A stretch of DNA of 64,000 nt from Delphinapterus leucas (GCF_002288925.2 NW_022098076.1:64937566-65001565), one strand, 5' to 3'. Numbered from the stretch's first letter, positions 49,332-62,406 are shown. Numbers and translations are program-made. The notes: generated by a model from the sequence alone, not told the origin.

Positions 49332-51564
49332 CACCTTTCATCCAGATTCCTCAGATGTTAACATATTACCACATTAGTGCAAGCATTTTTTTCTTTCTTT
49401 CCATATGGATACATGTACAGAGACAGGTGTGCATTCCTTTTTTTCTGAATAATTTGTGTTTGCAAATCTGATGCCCTTTTACCCCTAAATTTACTTTGAA
49501 GCTACTAGCACTGCATCACTGTATCATTTTTATGCTGTATTTCAGAAAAGTAAAGAGCTGGCCTCAATTCAACCTCAAATCAGTGAAATTAGAAGTTATA
49601 AAATAAGGAAGGTGGTGATTTCAAATAGGATTATAAGTCAAAAAATCCCAGTATGTGTTATTCTTTTATTTTTGTGTACTATGTTATCACCATCTAATCT
49701 AAAAACCTAAATTAACTCAGCATTGACTTCTGGTAAATGAGTACGATTTCCAAGAGTGAGTTGTCTCTCTTTGACAGTTAATGAAACTTCAAAAGTAAGA
49801 CATCTGCAAAAAGGTGCAAATATCTCATCCTTGTGATGATGCCTCATTGACCACTGAATTTAGCACAATGTGTGTGAATGAGATGGTAAATAGGAAAATG
49901 TCCTGCTGATTATTATTAAAATTGTGCTGCAGAAGGGTTCTTAGAAATCCAATACCTTTTCTCAGACTTCTTATCCTTTCCATTTTGCTGCAAATGATTT
50001 ATTGGTAAGACTGGAGGGAGAGCTAGGGAAGCAATCTTTGATCACCTTAGGGCTTTTCTTACCAATATCTGGATATTTGATAACACATTTTGAAAACAAA
50101 AACATACAAAGATATGATAGAGATAGTGAAGTTAAATCATCCACGAAATTTACAATTTGCCTCATCAGGAATTGGGATCTGGAGAAATACGGTGTGTTCT
50201 GCCAGTCTTTTTAATTACGTTCGTTAGGTATTTGGGATGTTTAAATTGGAGAGGCCACTCCAAGGGTGTCTGACTTTAGTAAAGCTCTTGTGTCTTGAGA
50301 GAAAAGTGGAGGCGTAATATAGCTGTGGTATAAAATATATATAATACATAATATTGCAGAGAATATAATACAGGTGCAGCTGGTAGAAGGTGTGGGGATA
50401 TACATCTGTTGAGAATCAGTACTTAAATAAGAAAACCCACATTCAGTCCAGCTTTTACAGAAAATAAAGCAGCAATACCCAAGTATGTTCCTCATCACAG
50501 GTCTGTCCCTAAATTACAGGAATGTCATGATAACGACCCTCCTCTGCACATGACCACATTGCCGAATTTGTCCATATTGCTAACTGGAGATAGTTTGATT
50601 CTGGGTAAGACAAAAAAGTATCAAATAGTGTAAACACTCCACAGAATCCTTTTCTTCTTTCTGCATGTCAGGATTTAATTAGAGCAGCTGAAATCTACTC
50701 TGTTCTTCTTGGAAGTTGAATATGTCTGTGAATGTCTACCCCCCAAATGTCTTCCAGGTAAAAGATTATGCAACTTTATGAAGCACTTTGAAACTTTTAG
50801 CCAAAAAGTGGTTTGTATGAGTGTTGTTATATATATCTCTCTATATAGATATATCTAACGTCTAATATCTATATATATAGATATATCTAATGTCTAATAG
50901 AAAAAAATAATACATTTTTTTACTTTTTAAAAATAAAATTGGTAGATAACATTATAAGTAGTTTGTGAAACTTAATATGTCATATTTTACTCTAGAGGTT
51001 AACTGTTCATATAGTCTATCAAGGTTAACGGTAAAGAATTTCCAGAATGTCCATTCGTGTGGAGAATCCACACACCATAGCACAGTGTTTATGAAGCACG
51101 TATAGAGTTAAACTTCTAAGGCACAGTCCCAGGGCTGTCTAAAAATTGTGTGCAAAATTTTGACTATAAGTGAGTGTGTATATTTTTGTGGAGCAGGAAT
51201 CCCTAACTTCCTTCTAATACTCAAAGGGGTCTGTTACTCAAAAAAAACTAAGAACCATTTTATAATGGAGTCCAGCGTCTGCAGGGCCATCTATGTCCTC
51301 TGCCTGACAAGTGCTTTATAGTCTTATTTCTACTAGCTGACTCCTTTCACTAACGTATTCAACACTTAGTTGGATACAACTAGCGTTGGAATAGGAATGT
51401 AACCCTCTGTAAAGAATTATGAGGTATAGCATGTTCCTCTCAACACTTTTTCTATCCCAGAGTCCTCCTCAAGGTGGACCCCAGGTTTGGACCTAAGTGC
51501 AGCATCATGGGAAGCAACACTTCACTATGGAAGGGAGTTTGTTAACGATTATCTCCTTTCTAGT
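49332..51564. other. Intronic DNA, no gene recognised
   Basis: Apart from a short AT-rich direct repeat near 50844-50899, I see nothing that supports a gene or a clear repeat family. Confidence 0.5.
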
Positions 51565-51663
51565 ACTACAGTTGTTCCTTGGTATCTATCAGGGATTGGT
51601 TCCAGGACCCCTGCCAAATACCAAAATCTGCCAATGCTCAAGTCCTTTATAGAAAATGGTGTA

Positions 51664-52017
51664 GGAACGTTACTGGTGGTGCAGTGGTTCCGAATCCGCC
51701 TGCCAAGGCAGGGGACACGGGTTCGAGGCCTGGCCCAGGAAGATCCCACATGCTGTGGAGCAACTGAGCCCGTGCATCACAACTAATGAGCCTGTGCCAC
51801 AACTACCGAAGCCTGCGCCACAACTACCGAAGCCTGCGCACCTAGATCCCGTGCTCTGCAACAAGAGAAGCCACTGCAAATGAGAAGCCCATGCAGCACA
51901 ACGAAGAGTAGCCCCTGCTCGCCGCAACTAGAGAAAGCCCGTGTACAGCAACGAAGACCCAACACAGCCAAAAAATAAACAATTAAAAGTAAAATAAGTA
52001 CATTAAAAACAAAAGAA
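51664..52017 (+). mobile_element. Older CHR-type SINE
   Basis: GGAACGTTACTGGTGGTGCA is a worn version of the SINE head. GGGGACACGGGTTCGAGGCC holds the B-box-like region, and AGGAAGATCCCACATGCTGT follows. It has the longer body with CACAACTACCGAAGCCTGCG repeats and is inserted inside the Tigger-like element. Confidence 0.88.
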
Positions 52018-52376
52018 GGGCTTCCCTGGTGGCTCAGTGGTTAAGAACCTGCTTGCCAATGCAGGGGACACAGATTCGAGCCCTGGTCCGGGAAGATCCC
52101 ACGTGCCGCGGAGCAACTAAGCCCGTGCGCCACAACTACTGAGCCTGTGCTGTAGAGCCTGCAAGCCACAACTGCTGAGCCCACGTGCCACACCTGCTGA
52201 AGCCTGTGGCTCTAGGACCTTTGCTCCGCAGCAAAAGAAGCCACTGCAATGAGCATCCCACGCACCACAATGAAGAGTAGCCCCCGCTCACTGAAACTAG
52301 AGGAAGCCGGGGCACAGCAACGAAGACCCAACAGAGCCAAAAGTTAATTAATTAATTAATTAAATTTTTTTAAAAA
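52018..52376 (+). mobile_element. CHR-type SINE, directly downstream of another
   Basis: GGGCTTCCCTGGTGGCTCAG begins right at the A-rich end of the previous SINE, in the same orientation. It ends in a (TTAA)n-like tail before GGTGTA, the site also seen before the first SINE at 51658-51663. Confidence 0.9.
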
Positions 52377-53749
52377 GGTGTAGTATTTGCGTATAAACCA
52401 ATGTACATTCTCCCATATACATTAAATCGTCTCTAGATTACCTAAAATAACCTATACAATGTAACTGCTTTGTAAATAGTTGTAAGTGCAATGTAAATAC
52501 GATGCAAACAGTTGCCTGCACAGCAAATTCAAGCTTTGTTTTTTTGGAACTTTCTGGAATTTTTTTCCCAAATATTTTCCATCCATGGTTGGTTGAATCT
52601 GTGGATGTGGAACCCATGGATACAGAGGGCTGAATGTACTCTCTAGCTAGGTTCCATCAAGTGCAAACCAAATACAGCTCTCCTCAACCTAAATAAGAAA
52701 TGAATCTTTTTAGTTAAGACGCTCTATGTTTGTGTTTCCCTGTGCTTTTTAGCTGAGGTCTCCTCTGCTGTCACAACTCAGACCAAGAAAATTTCAGTTA
52801 TGTTTAGGTAGCCCATTGTGTCTCTTACCACTAGGACGGTAGTACACATCTCCTTTTGTTGGGGTCTTTACAGTGTCTAATAGAACTAGGCTGTAAATTC
52901 ATACTTGGCCATTAGGTGTTGCTACATCACACAATATGCTCCAAACTGAAAAGTGACTATCTTTGGGGCCTGGGAATCTATAAAACAAATTCTTCTATTA
53001 TTAATTCTGTACATTGAAAACCTTTAACATGAATGTGGTTGAAATAAGAAGTGCCTCTAATAAATAGAATGTATAGATGACGTTTACCCATATAATTTTA
53101 AAGTTGTAGTCAAATAATTTATAGAGCAATGCTCATTGTTATTAAAATTTTAAAAATTGAACTTCCTCAAAAAACAAGGACATGAATTACTGTTCAGGGA
53201 AGTATCAGTTATTTCCTTTCTTGAAAGGGCAGGCAATGAGAGATATAAGTCAAGTTGCAATTTCATGTATAAGCCTTCCTTTTGAAATTAGTAATGTTTA
53301 AACATGAATTGTTTTGGTTCTGCATAGATCGCTTTCTCCTTAACACTATTTCTACTCCCATATTCTGGGCTATTGCTCTCAAGGTATTCTTTTTACCTTT
53401 CTGCCTGCTACTTTTAGCTTCTCATCCTAGCCTCTTATTAAGAGTTGGCAATTCTTTGGACTTCTATACCCAGTCCTTTCTTCTCATGCTTTTTTCTCTC
53501 TCTCTTCCTCTCCTCTCCTTTCTCTCTCCCTCTCTCCTCACCCCTCCCCATCTCTCCCAGCAATCTCAGCTATAAGCCAGACTTTTCACCCAAGCTCTAG
53601 ATTCATATACACAAAACTTACTAAACAATTTCCCACATGCTTCCATAGGTACCCCAAACTCAACCTGTAGATTATGGAATTAACTTTGCTTGTCTGCCCT
53701 TACTAAGGCTCTCCAGGAGGTCAAGAAAGTGATGCCTTCTTTCCCCTCA

Positions 53750-54240
53750 CCCCTCACATTCAATCCATTACCAAGTCCCTAAGTATCTACATTTTTTCTC
53801 TTCACCTTCATTGCACTTCCTTAGTTCAGATTCTCCTCATTTCTCCCCAGATTAAAACAGTGGCTGTCTGAGCAGTCTTGACTTTCTCTTCCAACCCACT
53901 CTCTACAGTGCTGCCCACATGATCTTCACAAACATAAATCTGATATCCTGCCAAAATGTTTGCAGTGGCTCTACAGTGCCTTGAAGTGCTTAAATCTCCG
54001 GGATGTCGTACGATGCCCCATCTTTATTCTTTCCTGCAGCCATAGATAAGTACATGCAAGTGTCAGACTGTACCATGAAAGCACTCAGCCATCAATGCTT
54101 TGGGCCCTTCCTATTCCCTGTGAGTATAATGCCGTTTCCCTATCCTTAAACCCACACTATACCCTTGGCCAGTTCTTAGTCTTGCTTAAGTGCTGAGTTC
54201 AAGGATCACCTCCTTGGGAATCCTTGCTGACAACCATTTT
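53750..54240. mobile_element. L2 LINE fragment
   Basis: CAGTGCTGCCCACATGATCT, AAACATAAATCTGATATCCT, GTTTGCAGTGGCTCTACAGT and TCAAGGATCACCTCCTTGGG follow the order of the L2 3' region. It is divergent. Confidence 0.65.
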
Positions 54241-55914
54241 CTCTTCACTCAAGGTTGGCAAGATAGGTTTCTCATACCATCCCACTGTTTTGAATAGTTA
54301 GACATCCTGTATTGAAATAAGAAATTTTTCCGGTCCCACTTTGGAGGTATCTGGCTACAGAGAAGGTTGTTGAATGTCATAGTCCACTATTATAATTTAC
54401 CTGTAATTATGAGGGCAAATAAACCCAAAACCGTAATATCATCTTAGACTTCATTGCTTTTATATCTTAATGTGAAAATCATGTGGTGTTTTATGAAGCT
54501 TTAAATCTGACGGAATAGGATCTGTGAAAACTGCCTAATTTGTTGATTTGCATGTGAAGTATGTTGTTCCCAGTGGGTGGTGGAAACTGATTTGTGGTGT
54601 AGCTTACTAGCTCTGAGCAGATAACTGGTGTTAGTTCCCACTGCTGTAACGAAATAGATTTGGCCTTTGTGATAGCTCCTATTTGAAAATTACTATTTAA
54701 AACTGTCTGCTGGAGATAGAAGGGTGCTTTGCAAAGATGGATGCGTTTTATGTAGCAAAGCAAGAAACAGTGACAGCATGTCTTAATGACACTTTATATT
54801 CTGCCAATGTATTTAGCCACAACTTCCTCAACTGCATAATCTAAAGTAAACAAAAATCATATTCCATTAGAGACACAATTCGACAATTGAATTTTGGGGG
54901 TGAACTTTTGGCCTCCATTGGAAGAATTGGCTCCAACCTCAGAGAGGGGGTTAATCTTTTTAGGGCATCATTGCCTGAGAAGTGGAAGAAAGAGATGACC
55001 AAGTCAGGGAATAAGAGTAAAAGCATTTTCTCTGAGAGCTAGAATGAGGGAGCTATTCAATGGTTATCATTCTATGACCACATTTTATTCAATCATAAGA
55101 AAAGATAAAGGATATTTTACTGCGGAAGATTGAAAAAAAATTACACATAATCCCAGTAGGCTGAGGCTTGGTATAATTAAATAATGTAACCTTTCACCTT
55201 TGTGTTTTAATAATTTCCTAAGGTCCCAGGCCATATCTGTGCAGAACAACATTGAATACCCCAGTGCTGAGAATATTTACTGTAGCATCTATCTGGCTTG
55301 GGGAAATGGGCTCTTCATTAGGGGAAATAATCGGTACATTCTTATACAGTAATAAATACTAAGATAACTATCATGTAGCAAGACAATAAAAATCAATATT
55401 AATGAGAGCAGACAAATGCTTCTAGTAATAGCTGAAAACCCACAAGCCCTAGGTGTTCTTTTCAGTGCCCTTTTTGTTGTTGTTACAACATTCTCTGCTT
55501 CTGACACCAAATATTTCCTAATTTAAGATCTTTAACTTTTGATATCTTAGTCTGATCGTCAGACCGCCCAGCTCTGTCTGTGTGTCTTCATAGAGAGAGT
55601 ATGAAATGTCTCTTTAAAGATCTTCAGCATATACATGGCTGCTATTTCTTACTTGGGTATCCCAAGATTAAGCTGAAGGAGGAGTTTAGTAATACTTTGA
55701 TCTCATCCATCTCTTTCCAAATCCTTGAATATTCAGCCCATAATTTGTACCTCTATACTCCATTTCCCCACATTTATGACGATATGACTATTAATTGCAT
55801 CTTCCCATTTTTATAATAAATGGAGATGCCCCCACTCCTAATACTAACTAAGGCTGTACTGTCTCTGGTACAGTGTAGAGGCAGTAATAACAACTAACCC
55901 TGTATTATAGTGCT

Positions 55915-56125
55915 TGTGGCTATATAAGTATTGATGCTGTTCTGAGTTCTTTACATGCATTAATTCATTTAATCTCCACAATGACCCTATGAAGTAGGCA
56001 CTGTTATTACCCATTTTACATATTTAGAAACATAGACAGTATGACTTGCCCATGGATACATCAGTTTTAAATGGTCAAAACTGCTGGGATTTGACCCCAG
56101 CAATCTGGCTCCATAGACCTTCCTC
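55915..56125 (-). mobile_element. MIR SINE, antisense
   Basis: TTAATTCATTTAATCTCCAC, ATGACCCTATGAAGTAGGCA, TTATTACCCATTTTACATAT and GGATTTGACCCCAGCAATCT are reversed MIR. Confidence 0.85.
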
Positions 56126-56214
56126 TTTATACTGTTTGACTGCTTTGCTACCTGGGAAACTTTGAGTACCTTGAAGGTATTTGATCACTCACTTCTCTTG
56201 TCTGAAGGTTTAAA

Positions 56215-56335
56215 AATGACAACAAATAAGCTCTATCTCATAGGACTGCTGTTAGAATTAACTGATACAACATATCTGACGTGCTTAACTTAGTGATTGA
56301 TACACAGTTAAGTACATATTCATGTTAGCTATTTT
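56215..56335 (+). mobile_element. MIR SINE tail
   Basis: CTATCTCATAGGACTGCTGT followed by TTAGAATTAACTGATACAAC and a GATTGATACACAGTTAAGTA end resembles the MIR 3' half. Confidence 0.6.
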
Positions 56336-58391
56336 TATTATTACTGTCATGTGATCAGTAAGTGTCAGATGAAGGAATTAATTAATATAGAGGCATAACT
56401 CAGAATCAGTAAGGTGATTATTCCAAGTTCCATGATTTCTGTTGAGAAGCTCATTTAGAAAGAATAGGCTCAGTAGTCTAGAGGTAGAGCTTGGGCTCTT
56501 TTCATGTAGGAATCAAACATGCTCATGCCTTCGTCTCCAAGTTAAAGAAAGAGCTATTACAATGAGAAAAGATTAAATTTTTATTATAGCAATTATACCA
56601 CTAAATTAGAAATTTTAAAAATATATAGGATAATCCATGGAGTGTTGTAAGTTGTCAAAACCCCTAATATTTCCAAAGTATATACTATAAGAAGAGTGGA
56701 AGAGAAACCTATTTTATCATGTTTCAATGCTCATGCCCTGCTTTTCTCTTTATTACATTATGAGATTGACATTTATCATTATCTCTCATTGTCACCTTAG
56801 CCTTGTGAGCTTTAGATGCTGCTAATGTTATGGTAATAACTGCTACAATTTGTAATTTTCAGTTGTATTAGACCTTGATTCATTTTTTTTAACTACCTTG
56901 TATTACCATCACTGATTTTTCTTGCAGATAATAAGCAACTTAATGGTTTTTATACATGAATACTGGTGTGAAATTATCAGAGCAGGAAAATCAATATTAG
57001 AAAATTTCCTATATGAACAACAACAAAAATAGAGTAGCATTAAAGGAATTGTAAATATTCAAAAATCAAATGAATTCATTATTTTGAAACTAGTGTTAGA
57101 AAATTTGTAGTTTAAAACCTGCCAGTTCACTATAAGTTTAAATTTCACTATATTTTTTTAAATTATAGCCTTTCCCCCCCTTTTTTTAAAATTAAAAATA
57201 ACACATCGGAGATCACTGCAGAGCTAGTTTTTCAGAATGCTTTCCTACATTTCACACAGACCATCTCTTTCCCTGTAACTGGAAGTTATATAAAATCAAA
57301 GTCTTGAAGGGAATCCATCATATATCTCCTGAAAGGTCAGTATATTATATTTTCATTTGTTTGTTTTGGTTAAATGGGCCCTAGAGATTCATCAGCTACT
57401 AGGAATATAAAGTACCACAACAGACCATGAAATGGTACACATATCTTTTCTCAAACCTTTTCCTCAATGCATTTCCACTACCAGTCACAATCCTACAGTC
57501 CCACCTCCTTTAGGATATTCCATCTTCCCTAAATAACCCTAATGGCAAAGCTCCTCTACTTCTCATTCCCCCTGCCTCCTCTCGGGCACACCATTCATTC
57601 AGTTGATAAATGTTTGTTGACCAACGAGCATGCACAGGTGGTGAATGAGATGCAGTCCTACCCTCAGAGAACTTAGAATACAGTAACTTGTCACTGACTA
57701 CCTTATATCAGTAGTTACTTTCCATGTGTCTGTGTCTTACAGGGCAAAGACTACAATTTACATCTATTTTGCTCTCTGTATACCTTTCTCCTAGCAAGTG
57801 CTCAAGGCATACTGAGTTGAGTGAGTGAAGTGACTCACCATCCAGGGGAGAAGAATAATGTCTGGGCTGTGTTACCCCACCCCTAAACCGGAATTAGCAC
57901 AGACGGGGCATGGCTAAGACCATTATCATGTTCCATTGGGCTAGTTGCTTAGCTCAGACAGTGAATGACTTTGAAGTATATTATTTCATCACACAGCAGG
58001 AAGAGTTGGGTGTTAACTTCTAAACTGTAATTAGGTTCCTTAGTCTTTTATCCCGAAACAGACGTAGTTTTATCCAGGGCTATTGATGGACAAACCTAGA
58101 CCAAAGCCAGTGACTTCTCTCAAATGATATTTGATTATTTCTTCCTCTGTCCTCCTCTACTGAGAAGAAATAGGGGAGAGAGAGGTGGGAAGGGATGAGC
58201 ATGCAATCTGTCCCCAGATTAGAAATGAATAATAATTAACTCGTGAATGTGGCTTAAATTTGCAAAGCAAAGCAAAAAGGTTTCCTTTAGTAAAGTGCTT
58301 TTATAAATGCACACACTACCCCAGTAAAGAGAAAAAAGAAGAAAGACTAAGTCCATTGGGTAGGTGAGAACAAAGTGGAAATACTCTACAA

Positions 58392-58715
58392 TTACACTGT
58401 CCAATACGGTAGCCACTAACCATGTGTGGCTTTTGAGCTCTTGAAATGTGACAGGCCTGAATCGAGGTGTGGTGGAAGTGTAGAATAGACACCTGATTTC
58501 AAAAACTTAGTATTAGAAAAAAAATAAACCATCTTAAAAATGTTTATATTGATTATATGTTAAAATGATAATTTATATACATTGGGTTAACTAAAATATT
58601 TTCTTAAATTAATCTCACCCATTTCTTTCACTTTTTTAAATGTGGCTAATAGAAAGTTTTAAATTACATGTGTAACTCACATTATAGTTCTGTTGGACAG
58701 CACTGTTCTAGACCA
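58392..58715. mobile_element. hAT-like DNA transposon remnant with inverted ends
   Basis: ACACTGTCCAATACGGTAGC at the left is answered by TTCTGTTGGACAGCACTGTT at the right, a clear inverted terminal repeat (CTGTCCAA/TTGGACAG). The body contains CCACTAACCATGTGTGGCTT. I recognise it as a common mammalian MITE but do not fix the family. Confidence 0.7.
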
Positions 58716-60235
58716 TAGGTTTCCAAACTGGGTTGCTAATGACCCTGGCCTTTTTCCTAGTATGGCAGCCAGAGACCAAGGAGAAGGGCCATAGTCAGTT
58801 CCCATCAGAGAAACTCCTCACTTGTTTATCAAATCAGGTTTCTGACTATGAACTTCTTTGAAAGAATCTGCAGTCAGAATGTCTGCCAGCTCTAGTCTTA
58901 GAATATTTTCCATCCACTCTACAGATGTAGAACGAGAAGAACAAACTCAAATACCTTTCTCCACCCCTGTCACTGCACCCCATGCATTAACAAGAGGGAG
59001 TTACTAGATCTTTCCATGATTCTTTGTTATTTGGGGAGTTCATCAAAGGTTTATTTGTTAGTGAAATTTTACCCCTTTTCTGTAAGTTGCAGAAATTTAT
59101 TTGCAACGAATGTCTTTTAAGTATTCCTAATTGATAGCATGGAAGGCCAAGTTACAGATGGTCTTTACTAGGAATTCTTTTTCTTCTGGAAAACGTAGAC
59201 CCTTTCCCCCTACCCCCTTAGCAACAGCGATCGGAGGATGATTGAGTGGTCTCTTGTGGAAATATGTATTTACCTATGTAAAGATCAGTTTCAACTCAGC
59301 ACATTCTTCTTTAACCAGTGAACTAACCTGTAACCTCTAAGGGGTGTTGACGTCTCTTCATCTCATAACTTTGTGTGTGTGTGTGTGTGTAAACACACAC
59401 AGGTATTTTTTCAACTATGAATACAGCTGTTGATGTAGAGAAGAGCTTTTAAAGCAATTCCATAAATTTTATTTTCTTAAAGATAAATAATAATCCTGAC
59501 CATTTTAATCACCCCCCCCTTCGCAAATAAAGTTAACACTTGGTCACATACCTGATTGTACACTGTGGATTAAACTTGAGAGTGATAGAAGCAGGTAGAG
59601 GAAAGAAAAGAACAAGTGGCAATATTGTTAAAAAAAAAATCGATTTTCCTGACACTAATCGCACCCAAAAATAGCCATGGAACCTCAAGGGGTATTTGTA
59701 TGTGTTTGTTGTCAGAGACAGGGACCTGAGATAAAGAACAGAGCTTCCTGGTTGGGATATCATCTCTGCTTTTGGCAGTTTATAAATTTTCTTCCTCTGT
59801 GACCTTTCCACTTGGTCCTCGAAAAAGCCTGTTGATTTTGCTCTTGACGATTTTTACACGTTTTATGGAAAGGAGGCATTCTGATGTGAGAAAGTTTGCT
59901 TATCATTAGCTGAATTCCTTTTCGTGCAAAATGTTAATCCATAGATCACACCATGGTGAAGGACGGCTCATAAGTGAGAACATACTAAATCAAGTAATGT
60001 TTTCCTCATGTATCTTTTTTACCTCAGGCAGATGTGCATATTTGGTGGTATAACAAAATTGACACGTTCCTCCCACAAATGTGGGTTTTATACATTTCTC
60101 CATGATCAAAAGGAAACAATTCTATCTTGAAGTTACAGATGAAGCATTTATTTTGCCATTCTTTTAAAAGCAAGGATATCAAGTTTCAGATCAGGAACAA
60201 GCCCATAGTTTGTGCACTGCCTGCCTCCCTTCGTC

Positions 60236-60348
60236 CTGTCTCCTTCCTTCCCTCCCTCTCTCCTTTCCTCCCTCCTTCCCTTCCTTTTTCCCTCCCTTTT
60301 CTCTCCTCCCCTCTCTCTCTCCTTCCCTTCCTCCTTCCTTCCTTCCCA
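60236..60348. repeat. Long C/T-only tract
   Basis: About 110 bases are almost entirely C and T on this strand (CTTCC, CCTCC and TTTCC blocks), with very few purines. The open frames on both strands here are simply products of the low complexity. Confidence 0.93.
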
Positions 60349-61182
60349 AAGCACCAACAGTGCTAGATGCCATGGAAACTATAGATATAAAATAAGACCC
60401 TCTCATGGAACTTACTTTCTGTGTAGTTTTGTATTTTTGATCCCAATCTGAATGTAAGCATTAGTAACCATGCCACAAAATAAGTTAATTCCAAATAGTT
60501 ATGCCTGCCCCACATTTAGGACATGGTAGGAAGTTGCAGAAACAGCAGATGTCTACCATGTCCACTGACTCTTGTTTATCTTCAGATATTACCATCATGC
60601 TCTCTGAAAGCCTCCGTTCTCAGTCACTAATTATGTTAGGTGTAGAATTGTCGTACACGTTAATATTCTCTTTACTGTGGGTATGTGTTTAGCATATAAC
60701 ATGACTCTCAGCCCTACATACAGCGTGAACCATGCATTCCTGTGCGTTCTGCCGAGGTGCAGTGAGCTGTAGTGGGAACAACATTGGCCCCAAGAGGCAG
60801 GAGATATGGGTTCTAAATTTGTTTATTCCACCAACACATGGGGTCATCTTGTCAGAGTCATACAACTTCTCAGGTTTAGAGGTGTCAGATTTGTAACTAG
60901 TTTAGACTGGGTTGTCATAATTCTTTGAAACTCTAAATATCTAGGGTTCTATGAAAGATGGTGAACAGAGGTTTCACTATCAGAATATATAGCAAGATGG
61001 TGACCCCTGAACTTGATCCTACCTCTGAGACTGAGCTCAGAGCCCTTCTTTTTGGTTAAGAATATTTGTTTAAGAACCAGAATAAGTAATTAGTAGACAG
61101 TTTCACGTGAGTGAGAATATATGTGAAATCTGAAATGTAACCATCATATCATTTGGCCATGAGTTCACTTTAAATCTGTATT

Positions 61183-61214
61183 TGTCAGAGGTCTCCAAAG
61201 AAACAGCCAGTAGG

Positions 61215-61259
<45 letters not shown>

Positions 61260-61660
61260 ATTTATTATAGGAATTGGCTCACACAGTTATGGAGGCTGAG
61301 AAGTTCCACAATCTGCTGTCTGCAAGCTGGAAAGTCAGGAAAGCTAGTGGAATAATTCATTCTGAATTCAAAGGCCTGAGAATCAGGGGAGCAGATGGCA
61401 TAAGTCCCAGTCTTGGTCCAAAGACCTGAAAACCAGAAGATGGGCGTCCCAGCTCAAGCGAAAAACAAAAATAAATTCTCTCTTGCTCTGCTGTTTTTGT
61501 TCTATTCAGACCACATTGGTGAGGGCAATCTCTACTGGGGCCCCCAACTCAAATGCTAATAATCTCTCCTGGGAGCACCCTCACAGGTAGACCCAGAAAT
61601 CATGTTTGCCAGCCATCTGGGCATCCTTTAGCCTAGGATGGCACATAAAATTAACCATCA
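61183..61660. mobile_element. ERVL/MLT2-type solo LTR
   Basis: GTCAGAGGTCTCCAAAGAAA, AGATTTATTATAGGAATTGG, CTCACACAGTTATGGAGGCT, CTGCAAGCTGGAAAGTCAGG and TCTATTCAGACCACATTGGT follow the order of an old ERVL-class LTR. No internal viral genes flank it, so it is a solo LTR. A (CA)n run of about 20 units lies inside at 61218-61256. Confidence 0.8.
61218..61256. repeat. (CA)n microsatellite inside the LTR
   Basis: An uninterrupted AC repeat of about 19-20 units occupies the place where related LTRs carry a TA/GA-rich stretch. Confidence 0.95.
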
Positions 61661-62077
61661 CCATCTGCAAGTCAATGTACAGTTATTTCTTGGCTTTTAT
61701 CCTTAAAAACTATAGAAAGCCTGTGCTCATAATGAGCAGCTCCATTTCTGATTCTTACGTTGGACCTGGACTGTCTGCTCTTATTTCCCAAAAGGCAACA
61801 TTTATGCTACATGGTTTGAATTCCTTCCTCTCTGCTTCCCTACATTTCTTCTCTATGCCTGCCTTTAATTTTCACTTAAACTAATACCTTGTTGCACCAC
61901 TACCATCCTCCAGCTCTCATACAAGAGATAGGTCTAGTTGCTGACTTCCACAGCCTGATGAGTTTGGGAAGCGTTCATTCATCCATTTATTCATTCATTC
62001 ACCAAACATTTGCTAAGTGCCTATTATTTCCTAGGAATAATATTTCCTGGAAAAATGTTAATTAATAATCCAGTCTT

Positions 62078-62394
62078 GGGACTTCCCTGGTGGCGCAATG
62101 GTTAAGAATCTGCCTGCCAATGCAGGGGACGTGGGTTCGATCCCTGGTCCAGGAAGATCCCACATGCCACGGAGCATCTGAGCCTGTGCGCCACAACTAC
62201 TGAGCCTGCATGCTACAACTACTGAAGCCCTCGTGCCTAGAGCCCGTGCTCCATAACAAGAGAAGCCACCGCAATGAGAAGCCCGCGCACTGCAACAAAG
62301 AGTAGCCCCCGCTCGCCGCAACTAGAGAGAGCCCGCGCGCAGCAACAAAGACCCAATGCGACCAAAAATAAGTAAATAGATATATATATTTTTT
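62078..62394 (+). mobile_element. CHR-type SINE with target-site duplication
   Basis: GGGACTTCCCTGGTGGCGCA opens the element, GTGGGTTCGATCCCTGGTCC is its B-box region, and it carries the longer CACAACTACTGAGCC-containing body. The duplication TAATCCAG(T/G)CTT lies at 62066-62077 and 62395-62406, with one mismatch. Confidence 0.93.
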
Positions 62395-62406
62395 TAATCC
62401 AGGCTT

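Larger units (their letters stand above)
51565..52638. mobile_element. Tigger-like DNA transposon (MITE) split by two SINEs
   Basis: The left piece (51565-51663, GTTGTTCCTTGGTATCTATC, GGGATTGGTTCCAGGACCCC, ATGCTCAAGTCCTTTATAGA) and right piece (52377-52638, GTAGTATTTGCGTATAAACC, TTTTCCATCCATGGTTGGTT, ATGGATACAGAGGGCTGAAT) read continuously if the SINEs are removed. The ends are degraded inverted repeats of a Tigger/MER2-type element. Confidence 0.75.
52639..61182. other. Intronic DNA, no gene recognised
   Basis: This segment holds an L2-like block (53.75-54.24 kb), MIRs (55.9 and 56.2 kb), a hAT-like element (58.4-58.7 kb), a short TG/CA run near 59375-59400 and a polypyrimidine tract (60.23-60.35 kb). 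None of the open frames shows a recognisable protein. Confidence 0.55.

Noticed and set aside
60127..60451. Serine/proline/leucine-rich frames
   Set aside because: They are products of the C/T-only tract.
62078..62150. tRNA gene suggested by the promoter-like GGTTCGATCCC
   Set aside because: The surrounding sequence is a SINE body with target-site duplications. The tRNA likeness is ancestral and no tRNA fold is kept.
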